Part shown: one piece after another, positions 24,764-33,462 of the stretch
Layout of the letters: the number at the start of each line of letters is the position of its first letter
Position numbering within the stretch: position 1 is the first letter of the stretch
Source: Terriglobia bacterium
GTDB taxonomy: Bacteria > Acidobacteriota > Thermoanaerobaculia > Thermoanaerobaculales > Thermoanaerobaculaceae
Assembly (NCBI GenBank): GCA_020073245.1
Contig: JAIQFQ010000031.1
Coordinates: 1-43,612 of the forward strand
DNA: 43,612 nt
Direction of reading: 5' to 3'
Program-made: the position numbers and the translations under genes
The notes under the pieces: generated by a model
The model's database searches: none
Seen by the model: the letters and a program-made list of their open reading frames with translations, nothing else
What the model was told of the DNA's origin: nothing

Positions 24764-24798
24764 GGCGGATCACCTCACCTCTGGCGGCGATACCGCCT

Positions 24799-26187
24799 TC
24801 ACTTCGTGTCCCCTTCCTTCTTGCCGCGCTTGAGGATCTCCTCGAGCTTGATGCCGGTCAGCGACTCGACCACAGCCGGTAGCTGGGCGATCACCCTGGC
24901 GACCTGCCCTGTCAGCTTCGAGGCGCCGTTCGCGTCACCGACCATGATGATCTTGTCCACCTTCGAGAGCGGTTCGGACACGGCCCTGGCGAGCTCCGGG
25001 AGCTGCTTGATCACCATCTCGGCGAGGGCTGCGTCGGTGTACTCCTTCCACGCCTGCGCCTTCTGGCGCATCGCGTCGGCCTCGGCCTTGCCCTTGGCGG
25101 CGATCGCCTCCGCCTCGGTGAGCCCGTACAGCCTGATCCCGGCCGCCTTGCCCTTGGCCTCGAGCTCCTTTTGATACGCGTCGGTCTCGGCCTCGAGCTT
25201 GGCCTGGTAGTGCATCGCCTCGGCCGGCCGCTTGACGGTGGCCTCCAGTTCCTTCTCGCGACGGACGATCTCCTGCTCCTCGACCTTGGCCGCCAGCTCC
25301 TTCTCGGTCAGGCGCACGGCGTACTCTTGCCGCTTCAACTCCTCCGAGAGCTTGGCGCGCTCGAGGTCGTACGCCACGTCCGCGGCGGCGCGCTTCACGT
25401 TGACGGACGCCTGGAAATCGGCGCGCTGCATCTCAAAGTCGCGGGTGGCCTTGGCGAGTTCGGCCTCCGCGAGCAACCTGGCGATGTCACCTTGCTTGCG
25501 GTACTCGGCGGCCTGGATCGTCGAGTCGCGCTCGGTCTCGGCCTGGGCGAGGGTTGCGTCGCGCTTCACCTCGGCGATTCGCCTGGCGCCGAGCGCCTGC
25601 AAATAGCCCTGCGCGTCGGAGATGTCCTTGAGGGAGAACGAGAGCAGCTCGAGGCCCAGCCGTTCGAAGTCCTCGCCTGCGGCTTGTCGAACGCGGTCTG
25701 CGAACTTGTCACGCTCGGTGTAGATTTCCTCCACAGCCATCATCCCGAGAGACGCGCGCATGTGCCCTTCGAGCACCTCCTGCGCCACCGATGTGATGCC
25801 GGAGGAGCCTTTCGATAGGAAGTTCTCGACCGCCCTGTGAAGCAGCGCCTCGTCGCTCGCCGCCTTGACCTGGCCGAACGCCTCGGCGGAGATCATCACG
25901 CCCTGGGCCGTGAGCACCTCGGGGCAGCGGACGGAGACCGAGAACACCTCGAGTGGAAGGGTGTCCACCGATTCGACGAACGGCATCACGAACGTCCCGC
26001 CACCGACCTGGAGACGGTACCCGACCGTGCGCTGTTTACCGTCGGGCTCCGTGACCGTCGACGTCCGGCCCGAGATGACCAGCACCTGGTTGGGACCGAC
26101 CTTGCGGTAGTTGAAGGCCCACAGGCCGATGAAGAGCAGCAGGACGACGAGAACGACGGCGCCGACGATCCACGGGAGCAACGCCAT
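24799..26187 (-). CDS. Flotillin (FloT/YuaG-like SPFH protein)
   Basis: Protein of 462 residues, normal flotillin length. A single N-terminal hydrophobic segment (IVGAVVLVVLLLFIGLWAF) anchors it, an SPFH domain follows (about 30-200, NQVLVISGRTSTV, FVESVDTLPLEVFSVSV, RASLGMMAVEEIYTERDKF), then a long EA-rich coiled coil (about 205-390, e.g. AEAIAAKGKAEADAMRQKA). Flotillins oligomerise into membrane microdomains and influence fluidity and protein assembly. The second ATG is chosen because GGAGG lies five nucleotides before it; the first ATG four codons upstream overlaps that site. It heads a minus-strand series ending with the glycosyltransferase at 18029, with gaps of 35, 103, 15 and -4 nt. 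Confidence 0.92.
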   Translation of the reverse strand: MALLPWIVGAVVLVVLLLFIGLWAFNYRKVGPNQVLVISGRTSTVTEPDGKQRTVGYRLQVGGGTFVMPFVESVDTLPLEVFSVSVRCPEVLTAQGVMISAEAFGQVKAASDEALLHRAVENFLSKGSSGITSVAQEVLEGHMRASLGMMAVEEIYTERDKFADRVRQAAGEDFERLGLELLSFSLKDISDAQGYLQALGARRIAEVKRDATLAQAETERDSTIQAAEYRKQGDIARLLAEAELAKATRDFEMQRADFQASVNVKRAAADVAYDLERAKLSEELKRQEYAVRLTEKELAAKVEEQEIVRREKELEATVKRPAEAMHYQAKLEAETDAYQKELEAKGKAAGIRLYGLTEAEAIAAKGKAEADAMRQKAQAWKEYTDAALAEMVIKQLPELARAVSEPLSKVDKIIMVGDANGASKLTGQVARVIAQLPAVVESLTGIKLEEILKRGKKEGDTK

Positions 26188-26349
26188 GGCTTCCTCCACC
26201 GCCCGGCCGGGCGGATGCCGCCACCTTACGACAAGTTCCAGCGACGTACAAGCCTTCGCGCGCTTGGCCGCGAACGTTTCTCAGGTTCGCGCGGGGCGTT
26301 CGAGGGTCGGTCGGGGAAATGGTGAAAGGCCAAACGTGAAAGGTCAAAG

Positions 26350-26445
26350 GGAAAACGGAAGAAGGTAGACGGGAGAGGGTAGACCACGACACGGGCAGCC
26401 AACCGATCTTCCGTCTTCCCTCTTCCGTCTCCCCTGTCTCTCGCC
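26350..26445. repeat. Intergenic purine-arm/pyrimidine-arm element, copy 2
   Basis: Between the divergent flotillin and histidine-phosphatase genes. The left arm is purine-rich (GGAAGAAGGTAGACGGGAGAGGG, given in two halves: GGAAGAAGGTAGA and GGTAGACGGGAGA at 26364-26376) and the right arm pyrimidine-rich (GTCTTCCCTCTTCCGTCT at 26413-26430), partly reverse-complementary to the left. It ends with CCTGTCTCTCGCC (26433-26445), which also ends copy 3 at 33382-33394. A TATACT hexamer at 26456-26461, just outside, is a possible -10 for the downstream gene. Confidence 0.72.
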
Positions 26446-26479
26446 AATAGAGGCGTATACTCCGCCGTCCGGAGATGCG

Positions 26480-27046
26480 GTGGAGACCTTGGAGCTTTGG
26501 CTGGTGCGGCATGGCGAGACTCCCAGCAGCCGCGACGGAGTGCTCGCAGGCTGGTTGGACGTGCCGCTCACCCAACGCGGCCTCGAGCAGGCCGAGGCGG
26601 TGCGTCCGGAGCTGGCCGGCGAGAGCTTCGAAGGGGTGTGGTCCTCCGACCTGCAACGCACCGTCGAGACTGCCCACATTGCATGGGGCACCGCCACCCC
26701 CGACCCGCGCCTCCGGGAGATCAACTTCGGTGAACTCGAAGGGTGCGAATGGGCCGCGCTCGACCCGGCCGTCAGGAGGTCGTTCGCCAACTTCAACGGC
26801 TTCCACCCCGCCGGGGGCGAGACTCTCGAGCAGGTCCGCGAGCGTCTCTACGACTTCCTCGCCGAGCTGCGCTGGGGTCGCCATCTCGTCTTCACTCACG
26901 GCGGAGTGATCAGGCTTCTCACCCGGGAAGCGGGGAACGACGCGTTCGTGCCGACCGGCACGGTTGTGGGGCTCGACTGGGCCGGCCGCCGAATGCTGTT
27001 CGTCAAGGAGTCACCGATCCGCGTCGTCCAGGCGTTCACGGAGTAG
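26480..27046 (+). CDS. Histidine phosphatase superfamily protein (phosphoglycerate-mutase-like)
   Basis: Protein of 188 residues with the catalytic RHG motif at the N-terminus (LWLVRHGETPSS, Arg10-His11-Gly12) and the second catalytic histidine in VFTHGGVIRLL near residue 139. INFGELEG and SSDLQRTVETA are further family marks. It hydrolyses or transfers phosphate via a phosphohistidine; the group contains GpmB, CobC and broad phosphatases and these cannot be separated by eye. GTG start with GGAG five nucleotides before; TATACT at 26456 may be the -10. It is divergent from flotillin across repeat copy 2. Confidence 0.87.
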   Translation: METLELWLVRHGETPSSRDGVLAGWLDVPLTQRGLEQAEAVRPELAGESFEGVWSSDLQRTVETAHIAWGTATPDPRLREINFGELEGCEWAALDPAVRRSFANFNGFHPAGGETLEQVRERLYDFLAELRWGRHLVFTHGGVIRLLTREAGNDAFVPTGTVVGLDWAGRRMLFVKESPIRVVQAFTE

Positions 27047-27162
27047 GTAGGCGCCGCCGATACATCACCCTGATTCTCGCGGAGTGGCACGCCCACACAG
27101 CGGATCGCCCAGAAGGCGACGTCCGCGGTCGAGTGGGGCCGGCTACTTTCCGTGGATGTCCA

Positions 27163-29577
27163 TCAGGGGGGCCCCGGCGTCTGCCCCGGCGTTGGGGCGG
27201 CCTGCTTTGGGCGCGTGCCGAAGACCCAGGCCGCCAGGCGGCGAAAGAACCCCGGCCGCTTGGCCGGCACGCCCTCGGGCTGGACGACGGGGAGCGCCAG
27301 CCAGCCGCCGTGCAGGTGACACGTGGCGGTGGGTGCGCGACCCGCCAGGAAGAGCTCTTCCCGCACCTCGGGGCACCGGCTCGTGGCAAGCTCTCCGGAG
27401 GCCGGGTCGACCACCGCCCGCACCAACCCGGCAACCTGCCGGAAGCCCTTGAACCCTTCCGGCGGTCGGACTGCCAGCGTAAAGGCCGCCCACACGGGAA
27501 GCGCGGCCTGTCCGCCGGTGAGGCCGGTCGGGCCGTCGTCGTCGCGGCCCACCCAGACGACCGTCACCCGGTCGGGCGAGTACCCGGCAAACCAGGCGTC
27601 GCGCCCATCGTTGCTCGTCCCGGTCTTGCCGGCAAGAGGGTCCTTGATCCCCAGCGCGCGCGCCGCCCGGCCGGTGCCGCGGGCGAGGACGCCTCGCAGA
27701 ACGTCGGTGAGCAGGAACGCCACGGGCTCCGGCAGCGCCCGAACCCTGTCCGGGAACGCCGCGAGCGCAGACGGCTCGCCGCGGGGTCCGAGCGCCGCCG
27801 CGATGAGGTGGATCGGCGGCCGGACGCCTCCCGCAGCGAGGGTCGCGTACACGGTCGCCAGTTCGCGCGGGCTCACCGCAGAGGCGCCGAGCGCCAGCGC
27901 CGGCACGGCCTCGAGGGGAGAGGTGATCCCCATCGCCCGCGCCGTCGCCACGACCGTGTCCAGCCCGGTTTCAATCCCCAGGCGCACCGCGGGAAGGTTG
28001 CGGCTTTCCTCCAGAGCGAGACGCGCCGGGATCGGCCCGAGGAACGCGCCGTCGTCGTCGCGAGGCTCCCATACGCCGCCTCCGGTGGGGACCGCAATGG
28101 CCTCGTCTTGGAGGATCGTGGCGGGAGCGGCGGACCCGCTCGCGAAAGCGGCAGCGTAGACGACCGGCTTGAATGCGCTCCCCGCCTGGCGCCGAGCCTG
28201 GCTCACGCGGTCAAACTCGCTGTCCGACCAGCTTCGGCCGCCGACGTACGCCAGCACTGCGCCGTCGTTCGGGTCGAGCGAGATCAGCGCTGCCTGGAGC
28301 GTCCCCGCAGGTCGGCGCCGGGACTGACCTTCCAGACGCGGCAGCTCGGTCCGGATCGCCCCCTCGGCGGCCTTCTGGTCGCGCCAGTCCAGAGTCGAGA
28401 GCAGGGAGAGGCCGGCGCTCTCGAGGTGTGCGATCCTGAGTCGGTCGCGGGCCTCCATGCGCGCCGCTTCTGCAAAGTAAGGGGCCCGCTCCGGGAGCAG
28501 CGGCGTCGGCGCGGCTCGGACCGGTTCCAGAATTGCGGCCTCCGCGGCGTCCCGCGTCACCCACCCGAGCCCGGCCATCCTCGAGAGCACCCAGTCCCGT
28601 CGGGCCCGGGCGCGCTGCGGGCGAGCGATCGGAGACGTGTGCGCCGGGGCCTGAAGCATCCCCGCCAAGGTTGCCGCCTCGGCGAGCGACAGCTGGTCGG
28701 GGTCTTTCCCGAAGTACGCCCGCGCCGCCGCGCCGACGCCGACGAGACTGACCCCGTCGTGGACCCCCAGGTAGGCCGCGTCCAGGTATGTGCGCAGGAT
28801 CTCCTGCTTGGACATCCGCAGCTCGAGCAGCACGGCAAGCCCTGCCTCCTGGACCTTGCGGGAGAGCGTCCGCCGGCCCGAGAGGACGAGGTTCTTGACC
28901 AGTTGCTGGGTGAGGGTGCTGCCGCCCTGTGCCGCCTCGCCCGTCTTGAGGTCCACCCACGCGGCGCGGGCGATCCCGGCGATCGAAACCCCTGGGTGCG
29001 AGAAGAACGCGTCGTCCTCCGCCGCCAGGACGGCATGAACCAGCGGCTCAGGCAGCGGACCGGGCGGGAGCGGCCTCTTCTCGGCCGCCTCGCTCCCGAG
29101 AAAGGCGGCCAGAAGGACCGGCTCGAGCGCAACCTCCTCAACCGCCTCTCCGTTGCGTCGCACGCTGGCGACACGCCCGCCGGCGAACCGCACGTCGATC
29201 AGCTCCGCACCTTCCCTCCCGTGCGGGGTCGGGAAGCGCCGGAGGTGGACGAGGAGCCCGCCCGGCACCGTGCGAAAGCCGCCCACCGTGGGCGACCCCG
29301 GGCGCACGTCCTCGTGGTACGAGAGCGCGTCGAGCTCCTCCCGAACGCGGCCGAGCGCGATCTGTTCCCCGGACCGCAGGACGAGCGGTCGAGCGTACAG
29401 GCGCGAAGGTCCGGCGTTTGCAGAACCGAGCCGGTCGAGCAGCCGCCATGCGGGCAGCAACAACCAGACCGAGACCGCCGCGCCGGCGAGAGCCGCGAGC
29501 GCAACTCCGATCGCGGCCTGCCGGAACGCCCGGTTGCCTCGAGCCCTCTCGTCGGGCACGTTCTCTTCGACGCTCAT
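27163..29577 (-). CDS. mrcB: Class A penicillin-binding protein (PBP1b-type murein polymerase/transpeptidase)
   Basis: Protein of 804 residues. One membrane anchor (about 20-45), a UB2H-like domain (about 55-150, SRLYARPLVLRSGEQIALGRV), a GT51 glycosyltransferase with AAEDDAFFSHPGVS (Glu187) and AQGGSTLTQQLVKNL (216-230), and a transpeptidase with SAFK (Ser467-Lys470), SRN (525-527) and KTGTSND (651-657). It polymerises lipid II into glycan strands and cross-links the peptides in the periplasm. The UB2H domain marks the PBP1b type that responds to outer-membrane lipoprotein LpoB in enterobacteria; no such gene is seen here. Start at MSVEENVPDE; an ATG nine codons upstream is less likely. A basic cytoplasmic-like C-terminal tail follows the transpeptidase. 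Confidence 0.93.
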   Translation of the reverse strand: MSVEENVPDERARGNRAFRQAAIGVALAALAGAAVSVWLLLPAWRLLDRLGSANAGPSRLYARPLVLRSGEQIALGRVREELDALSYHEDVRPGSPTVGGFRTVPGGLLVHLRRFPTPHGREGAELIDVRFAGGRVASVRRNGEAVEEVALEPVLLAAFLGSEAAEKRPLPPGPLPEPLVHAVLAAEDDAFFSHPGVSIAGIARAAWVDLKTGEAAQGGSTLTQQLVKNLVLSGRRTLSRKVQEAGLAVLLELRMSKQEILRTYLDAAYLGVHDGVSLVGVGAAARAYFGKDPDQLSLAEAATLAGMLQAPAHTSPIARPQRARARRDWVLSRMAGLGWVTRDAAEAAILEPVRAAPTPLLPERAPYFAEAARMEARDRLRIAHLESAGLSLLSTLDWRDQKAAEGAIRTELPRLEGQSRRRPAGTLQAALISLDPNDGAVLAYVGGRSWSDSEFDRVSQARRQAGSAFKPVVYAAAFASGSAAPATILQDEAIAVPTGGGVWEPRDDDGAFLGPIPARLALEESRNLPAVRLGIETGLDTVVATARAMGITSPLEAVPALALGASAVSPRELATVYATLAAGGVRPPIHLIAAALGPRGEPSALAAFPDRVRALPEPVAFLLTDVLRGVLARGTGRAARALGIKDPLAGKTGTSNDGRDAWFAGYSPDRVTVVWVGRDDDGPTGLTGGQAALPVWAAFTLAVRPPEGFKGFRQVAGLVRAVVDPASGELATSRCPEVREELFLAGRAPTATCHLHGGWLALPVVQPEGVPAKRPGFFRRLAAWVFGTRPKQAAPTPGQTPGPP

Positions 29578-29800
29578 CGAGCCACGTCCATCCCTGCCAA
29601 CCAACCTAATTCCCGGGTTCGGCGCCTGCCTTCCCTTCCGGTGACCGCCACACTCCCCGGGTGATCGCCGTCACGCCGCCTGCAACGAGCCGGCAGCGAT
29701 GCAGTTGCGTTCGAGAGGTTCTCGAACTTGGCGTCTGCCCCTGACGACCTGACCCCAACCGGATCTTAAGCCTTCATCGTCTTCCCGAGCTCCCCGTCGG

Positions 29801-30709
29801 TTGCGTCCCGCTGCCGTCGAGGGCACAATTGAAACGCACACACGAGGCTCCGACACGCCGGATTTCGAGTCGTCACCCATCCCCCCTTCGCAGGCGCGAC
29901 AGGCTGCCGCCGCACGCCGCTTCGCACTGACCAAGTGGTACTTCGACTGCGTCGAGGAGGACGGCACCGCCTTCATCGGCTACAGCGCACGGCTCGTGTA
30001 CCGGGGCACAGGTGTCAGCTATGCCAGTGTCCTGCTACGGGACCCCAACGGCCGCGTCCAGACCCGAACGTCGCTCCGGCGCACCGCTTCACCCTCTGCT
30101 ACAGGCTCGACCGTGAGCTGGAATCACGGCCCGCTCGCCGTCGCCGGGACCTGGCAGGCGGCCGCACTGCCAGTCTCGCGAGCTCTGCTCGAGTACCACG
30201 GGGGTGCCGTGTCCTGGAACTGCGCACAGCCGCTTTCGAGGGCACGCGTTCAGGTGGGCAGCCACCGTCCTGTTTCCGGCTGGGGGTATGCAGAACTCCT
30301 GGAGATCACGATCCCGCCATGGCAGCTTCCGTTCGACCACCTGCGCTGGGGCCATTTCATGGCGGACGGAGGCGCTATGGTTTGGATCCAGTGGCAGGGC
30401 GAGGGCGACGCTACGTGGGTCTTCGTCGACGGTGCCGAGACCGCTCCGGCAACGGTCGACGACGGACGCGTGAAGGGACGTGGCCTTGATCTGCGGCTCG
30501 ACCGCTGCTGCGTGCTTCGCGAGGGGTCCGTCGGGTCCACTGCCCTCGGCCGTGGGACCGTGCTCGCACGACTGCTCCCCCTCTCGATTCTCCGCACCTT
30601 CGAGCGAAAGTGGTTGAGCCGTGGCTTCCTACAGCGTGGGGCATCGCCGCCCATCGCGGGGTGGGCGATTCACGAGGACGTAGCATTTGGAAAAGGATCG
30701 GTCCCATGA
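29801..30709 (+). CDS. Lipocalin-like (AttH/CrtC-type) conserved protein, function unknown
   Basis: Protein of about 302 residues; the N-terminal start is uncertain because the frame opens with TTG and the likely conserved region begins at ALTKWYFDCVEEDG (about residue 43). Alternating hydrophobic strands dominate: GTAFIGYSARLVYRG, VSWNHGPLAV, LLEITIPPWQLPFDHLRWGHFMADGGAMVWIQW (two pieces of that pattern) and AGWAIHEDVAFG. W-x-R-H-like and VWIQW segments resemble the beta-barrel of hydroxyneurosporene synthase/AttH proteins, which bind or hydrate lipids such as carotenoids; this is a weak match. No signal peptide is visible. Its stop overlaps the start of the three-part membrane fusion by 4 nt (ATGA), so both are made together. 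Confidence 0.6.
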   Translation: MRPAAVEGTIETHTRGSDTPDFESSPIPPSQARQAAAARRFALTKWYFDCVEEDGTAFIGYSARLVYRGTGVSYASVLLRDPNGRVQTRTSLRRTASPSATGSTVSWNHGPLAVAGTWQAAALPVSRALLEYHGGAVSWNCAQPLSRARVQVGSHRPVSGWGYAELLEITIPPWQLPFDHLRWGHFMADGGAMVWIQWQGEGDATWVFVDGAETAPATVDDGRVKGRGLDLRLDRCCVLREGSVGSTALGRGTVLARLLPLSILRTFERKWLSRGFLQRGASPPIAGWAIHEDVAFGKGSVP

Positions 30710-32640
30710 CGAACTTCGCTCTCTCCCCCTCGTTCGGGAAGCTGGCATACGGGATTCTCTACGTGCTGGTGCTGCCGGCCTCGCTGTGGTTTTGGGCCAT
30801 CGTGGCCGCCCGCAACGTTCATCTCCCGCCGGTGCTGAGCGTCGCCGGTGGCGAAGTGGTTGCGGCGGCGGGCTTGCTCCTGATGGCCGTGGCGACATGG
30901 AGCCTCGCGCGCCACGGAAGAGGGTTGCCCATGAGCCCGTATCCACCCACGGTCTTCGTCGCCTCGGGCCCCTACTCGGTCTTCGGACACCCCATCTACG
31001 CCGGGTTCGCCTTGGCGTGCGCCGGGGTTTCGATCGCAGCCGGCTCAGCGAGCGGCCTCTGGCTCGTCACGCCCACGGTCGTGCTGGCATGCACGGCGTT
31101 CGTCCTCGGCCACGAACGCCTCGCGCTGGGCGAACGCTTTCCATCGGCGGTGTCTCCCCCCTGGCTGCATCTCCCAAGTGAAGGGGCGGCCGCTCCGACC
31201 CTCGCCGACCGGGTTTCCACCCTGGTCCTGGTTCTCCTGCCCTGGCTTCTCCTGTACGAGGCGGTGCTGGCTCTCGGCTTGCCGCCGGATGCAGTGTCCG
31301 CATACGCCCGGTTCGAACTGGGCTGGCCGGTCCAGGAGTGGACGGAGATCCTGTACGCGAGCACGTACGTCGTGGTGGTGCTCGCGCCCTTTATGGCCAC
31401 GCGACGGGGTGACCTCCGCCGCTTCGCCGTCCGGGGTTGGGCGGCCACGGGCATCGTCACGCTTCTCTACCTCGCCGTACCCCTCGTTGCTCCACCGAGA
31501 GCGTTCACCCCGCACGGAACCATGGGGCAGTTGCTGCTCCTCGAGCGCAGCCTCGACTCGGCGGCCGGGGCGTTCCCGTCGTTTCACGTGATCTGGGCGG
31601 TCTTCGCCGCGTCCCTCCTCGCGGCAAGCAGACCTCGGCTGCGCCCGGTGTTCTGGGGCTGGGCGCTCGCGGTCGCAGGCAGCTGCCTGACCACCGGAAT
31701 GCATGCGCTCGCCGATGTCGTCGCGGGCCTTGTTCTCAGTTTCGTCCTGCTCCGGGTCGAGGCACTGTGGGAGGGCCTACGCTCCCTGGCCGAAAGGGTT
31801 GCAGGGTCGTGGCGCGAGTGGGATTTCGGCTCCGTCCGCCTGATCAACCACGGGGCCTGGGCAGGTGCGGGGACGTTCGTCGGCATATTCATCGTCGGCG
31901 TGCTGATCGGTCCGGGAAATGCCGGAGCGATCCTGGTCGTCGCGACGGTCTCCCTCGTGTCGGCAGCGCTCTGGGCGCAGGTCATCGAGGGCTCGCCCCG
32001 CCTTTTGCGACCGTATGGCTTCTACGGCGGCGTCCTCGGAGTCGTCTTGGGCTCGCTCGCGGCGCCGGCGTTCGGGGTGGGAGTGTGGGAGATCCTGGCC
32101 GCCTTCGCGGTGGCCGGCCCATGGATCCAGGCCGGCGGCCGCATTCGGTGCCTCGTCCAGGGGTGCTGCCACGGCTCGCCGGCGCCCGAAGGCGTCGGAA
32201 TCCGGTACTCGCACCCTCGGTCCCGGGTCACCCGACTCGCCAACCTGGCCGGGGTCCCGATCCACCCGACGCCGCTCTACTCGATTCTGTGGAACGCCGT
32301 CATCGCACTGTGCATGGCGAGGCTGTGGCTGCTCCGCTCGCCAACGCCGCTCATCGTCGGACTGTACCTGGTGCTCACCGGCGTCGGGAGGTTCGTGGAG
32401 GAAGCCTACCGCGGCGAGCCACAGACACCCGTCATCGCGGGGCTGCGTCTGTACCAGTGGATCGCCATCGCCACGGTCGTCGTGGGAGCCGCCACGACCG
32501 CAGTCGTTGGGCCGCTGGCGCCGATCCCGACACCTCACTGGACGGCACTCTGGCCCGCGGCAACCTTTGGAGTGCTCACCGCTGCCGCGCTCGGGGTCGA
32601 CTTCCCGCGCTCGGATCGTCGCTTCGCCCGGCTTGCCTGA
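30706..32640 (+). CDS. Three-part membrane fusion: ICMT-like + PAP2 phosphatase + Lgt-like
   Basis: One uninterrupted protein of 644 residues, very rich in membrane helices. Residues about 1-160: isoprenylcysteine carboxyl methyltransferase/PEMT-like, with ASGPYSVFGHPIYAGFALACAG (88-109 in two halves) and a C-terminal HERLALGERF. Residues about 165-355: PAP2-type lipid phosphatase, with GAFPSFHVIWAVF (288-300, His294) and TTGMHALADVVAG (329-341, His333, Asp337). Residues about 375-600: prolipoprotein diacylglyceryl transferase-like, with GGRIRCLVQGCCHGSP, HPTPLYSILWN and GRFVEEAYRGEP, matching the Lgt glycine-arginine, tyrosine and RFxxExxRG positions. All three families work on lipid or lipid-linked substrates at the membrane. 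Translationally coupled to the preceding lipocalin-like gene. Confidence 0.88.
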   Translation: MTNFALSPSFGKLAYGILYVLVLPASLWFWAIVAARNVHLPPVLSVAGGEVVAAAGLLLMAVATWSLARHGRGLPMSPYPPTVFVASGPYSVFGHPIYAGFALACAGVSIAAGSASGLWLVTPTVVLACTAFVLGHERLALGERFPSAVSPPWLHLPSEGAAAPTLADRVSTLVLVLLPWLLLYEAVLALGLPPDAVSAYARFELGWPVQEWTEILYASTYVVVVLAPFMATRRGDLRRFAVRGWAATGIVTLLYLAVPLVAPPRAFTPHGTMGQLLLLERSLDSAAGAFPSFHVIWAVFAASLLAASRPRLRPVFWGWALAVAGSCLTTGMHALADVVAGLVLSFVLLRVEALWEGLRSLAERVAGSWREWDFGSVRLINHGAWAGAGTFVGIFIVGVLIGPGNAGAILVVATVSLVSAALWAQVIEGSPRLLRPYGFYGGVLGVVLGSLAAPAFGVGVWEILAAFAVAGPWIQAGGRIRCLVQGCCHGSPAPEGVGIRYSHPRSRVTRLANLAGVPIHPTPLYSILWNAVIALCMARLWLLRSPTPLIVGLYLVLTGVGRFVEEAYRGEPQTPVIAGLRLYQWIAIATVVVGAATTAVVGPLAPIPTPHWTALWPAATFGVLTAAALGVDFPRSDRRFARLA

Positions 32641-32696
32641 CGGCGCGGCAACACCGTCCGCAACTCGCTCTCCGGCGCTTGCTGCTCCAAATGAGG

Positions 32697-33195
32697 TCAG
32701 TTTCGCTCGAGGGCGAAAAGCAGCGCGGCGCGGGATGCGGCCGACCTCGACGTAGCCGCAGCGCTTGAGCATGCGGACCGACGCCTCGTTGCCCTCCAGG
32801 ACTTCCGAGAGCAGCATGCGCAGGCCGAGGACCTCGAACGCGTAGCGCGTGCGCGTACGACCCACGTCCGTACCCAGGCCCTGTCGCCAGAGGTCCTTGC
32901 GGCCGATGATCGAGCCCGTGGCCGCGACGCCGTGCCGGTAGTCGATGCGGTGCAGGCCCGCGAAACCGATGTGCTCGCTGGCCAGCGTCTCCACGGCGAA
33001 GGTCACCTCCGAGGGGTCGCCGCGACCGATCCGATCGAAGTACTCCTCCTCGCCGAGCCGAGCTATCGGCGTGTCGCCGATCAGCGTCCACTCGGTGATG
33101 TCGGGGTCGTTGAGCCACGCGATCGCGTTCGCCAGGTGCCGCTCCTTGTCGAGCGGAATCAGCCTCACCCTCTCGCCTTGCCATCCGAACCCCAT
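32697..33195 (-). pseudogene. GNAT acetyltransferase gene interrupted by a frameshift near its end
   Basis: GNAT N-acetyltransferase of RimJ/RimL type: starts MGFGWQGERVRLIPLDKE with GGGAGATTGCG before ATG, continues through VTFAVETLASEHIGFAGLHRID, SIIGRKDLWRQGLGTDVGR and EGNEASVRMLKRCGYVEVGRIPRR. Directly after that the reading frame breaks: in the original frame translation becomes AAFRPRAKLTSF and runs over a kilobase into the opposite gene, whereas one frame over, the DNA reads LLFALERN and then TGA at 32697, the expected end of such proteins. A small deletion (3n+2 nt) in the segment where homologues have a Trp/Tyr-rich stretch explains this. Either a real pseudogene or an assembly error. 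Confidence 0.72.
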
Positions 33196-33263
33196 CGCAA
33201 TCTCCCGAGTCAAGCGTACCGCATCGCTGCACTTCGCGGCGCGGCGACCTGTACGTCGGCAGC

Positions 33264-33395
33264 AAAGGGGCAGAGGTGTAGGGGAGCGGAGGAGCAAAGA
33301 ACGAGACCTGCCCTGTCTCTGCCTTTCCCCCCGGCTCCTCCGCCCCTCTGCTCCTCTGCGTGTCTCTTCGGTGCCCCGTGCCCTGTCTCTCGCCC
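33264..33395. repeat. Intergenic purine-arm/pyrimidine-arm element, copy 3
   Basis: Between the divergent acetyltransferase and pckA genes. GCGGAGGAGC (33286-33295) in a purine-rich arm is inverted as GCTCCTCCGC (33334-33343) in a pyrimidine-rich arm containing TCCGCCCCTCTGCTCCTCTG. The arm sequence differs from copies 1 and 2, but CCTGTCTCTCGCC (33382-33394) is identical to the end of copy 2. Confidence 0.6.
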
Positions 33396-33462
33396 GCTTG
33401 CTCTCCCCGGTCACAAGCGACTATCCTCGCCGTCGGCGGGGGCTTCCCGCCGCGAGGTGGCC

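Noticed and set aside
31777..32696. 3' continuation of the acetyltransferase frame
   Set aside because: It overlaps the well-supported fusion gene on the other strand and has no conserved content; a frameshift explains it better.
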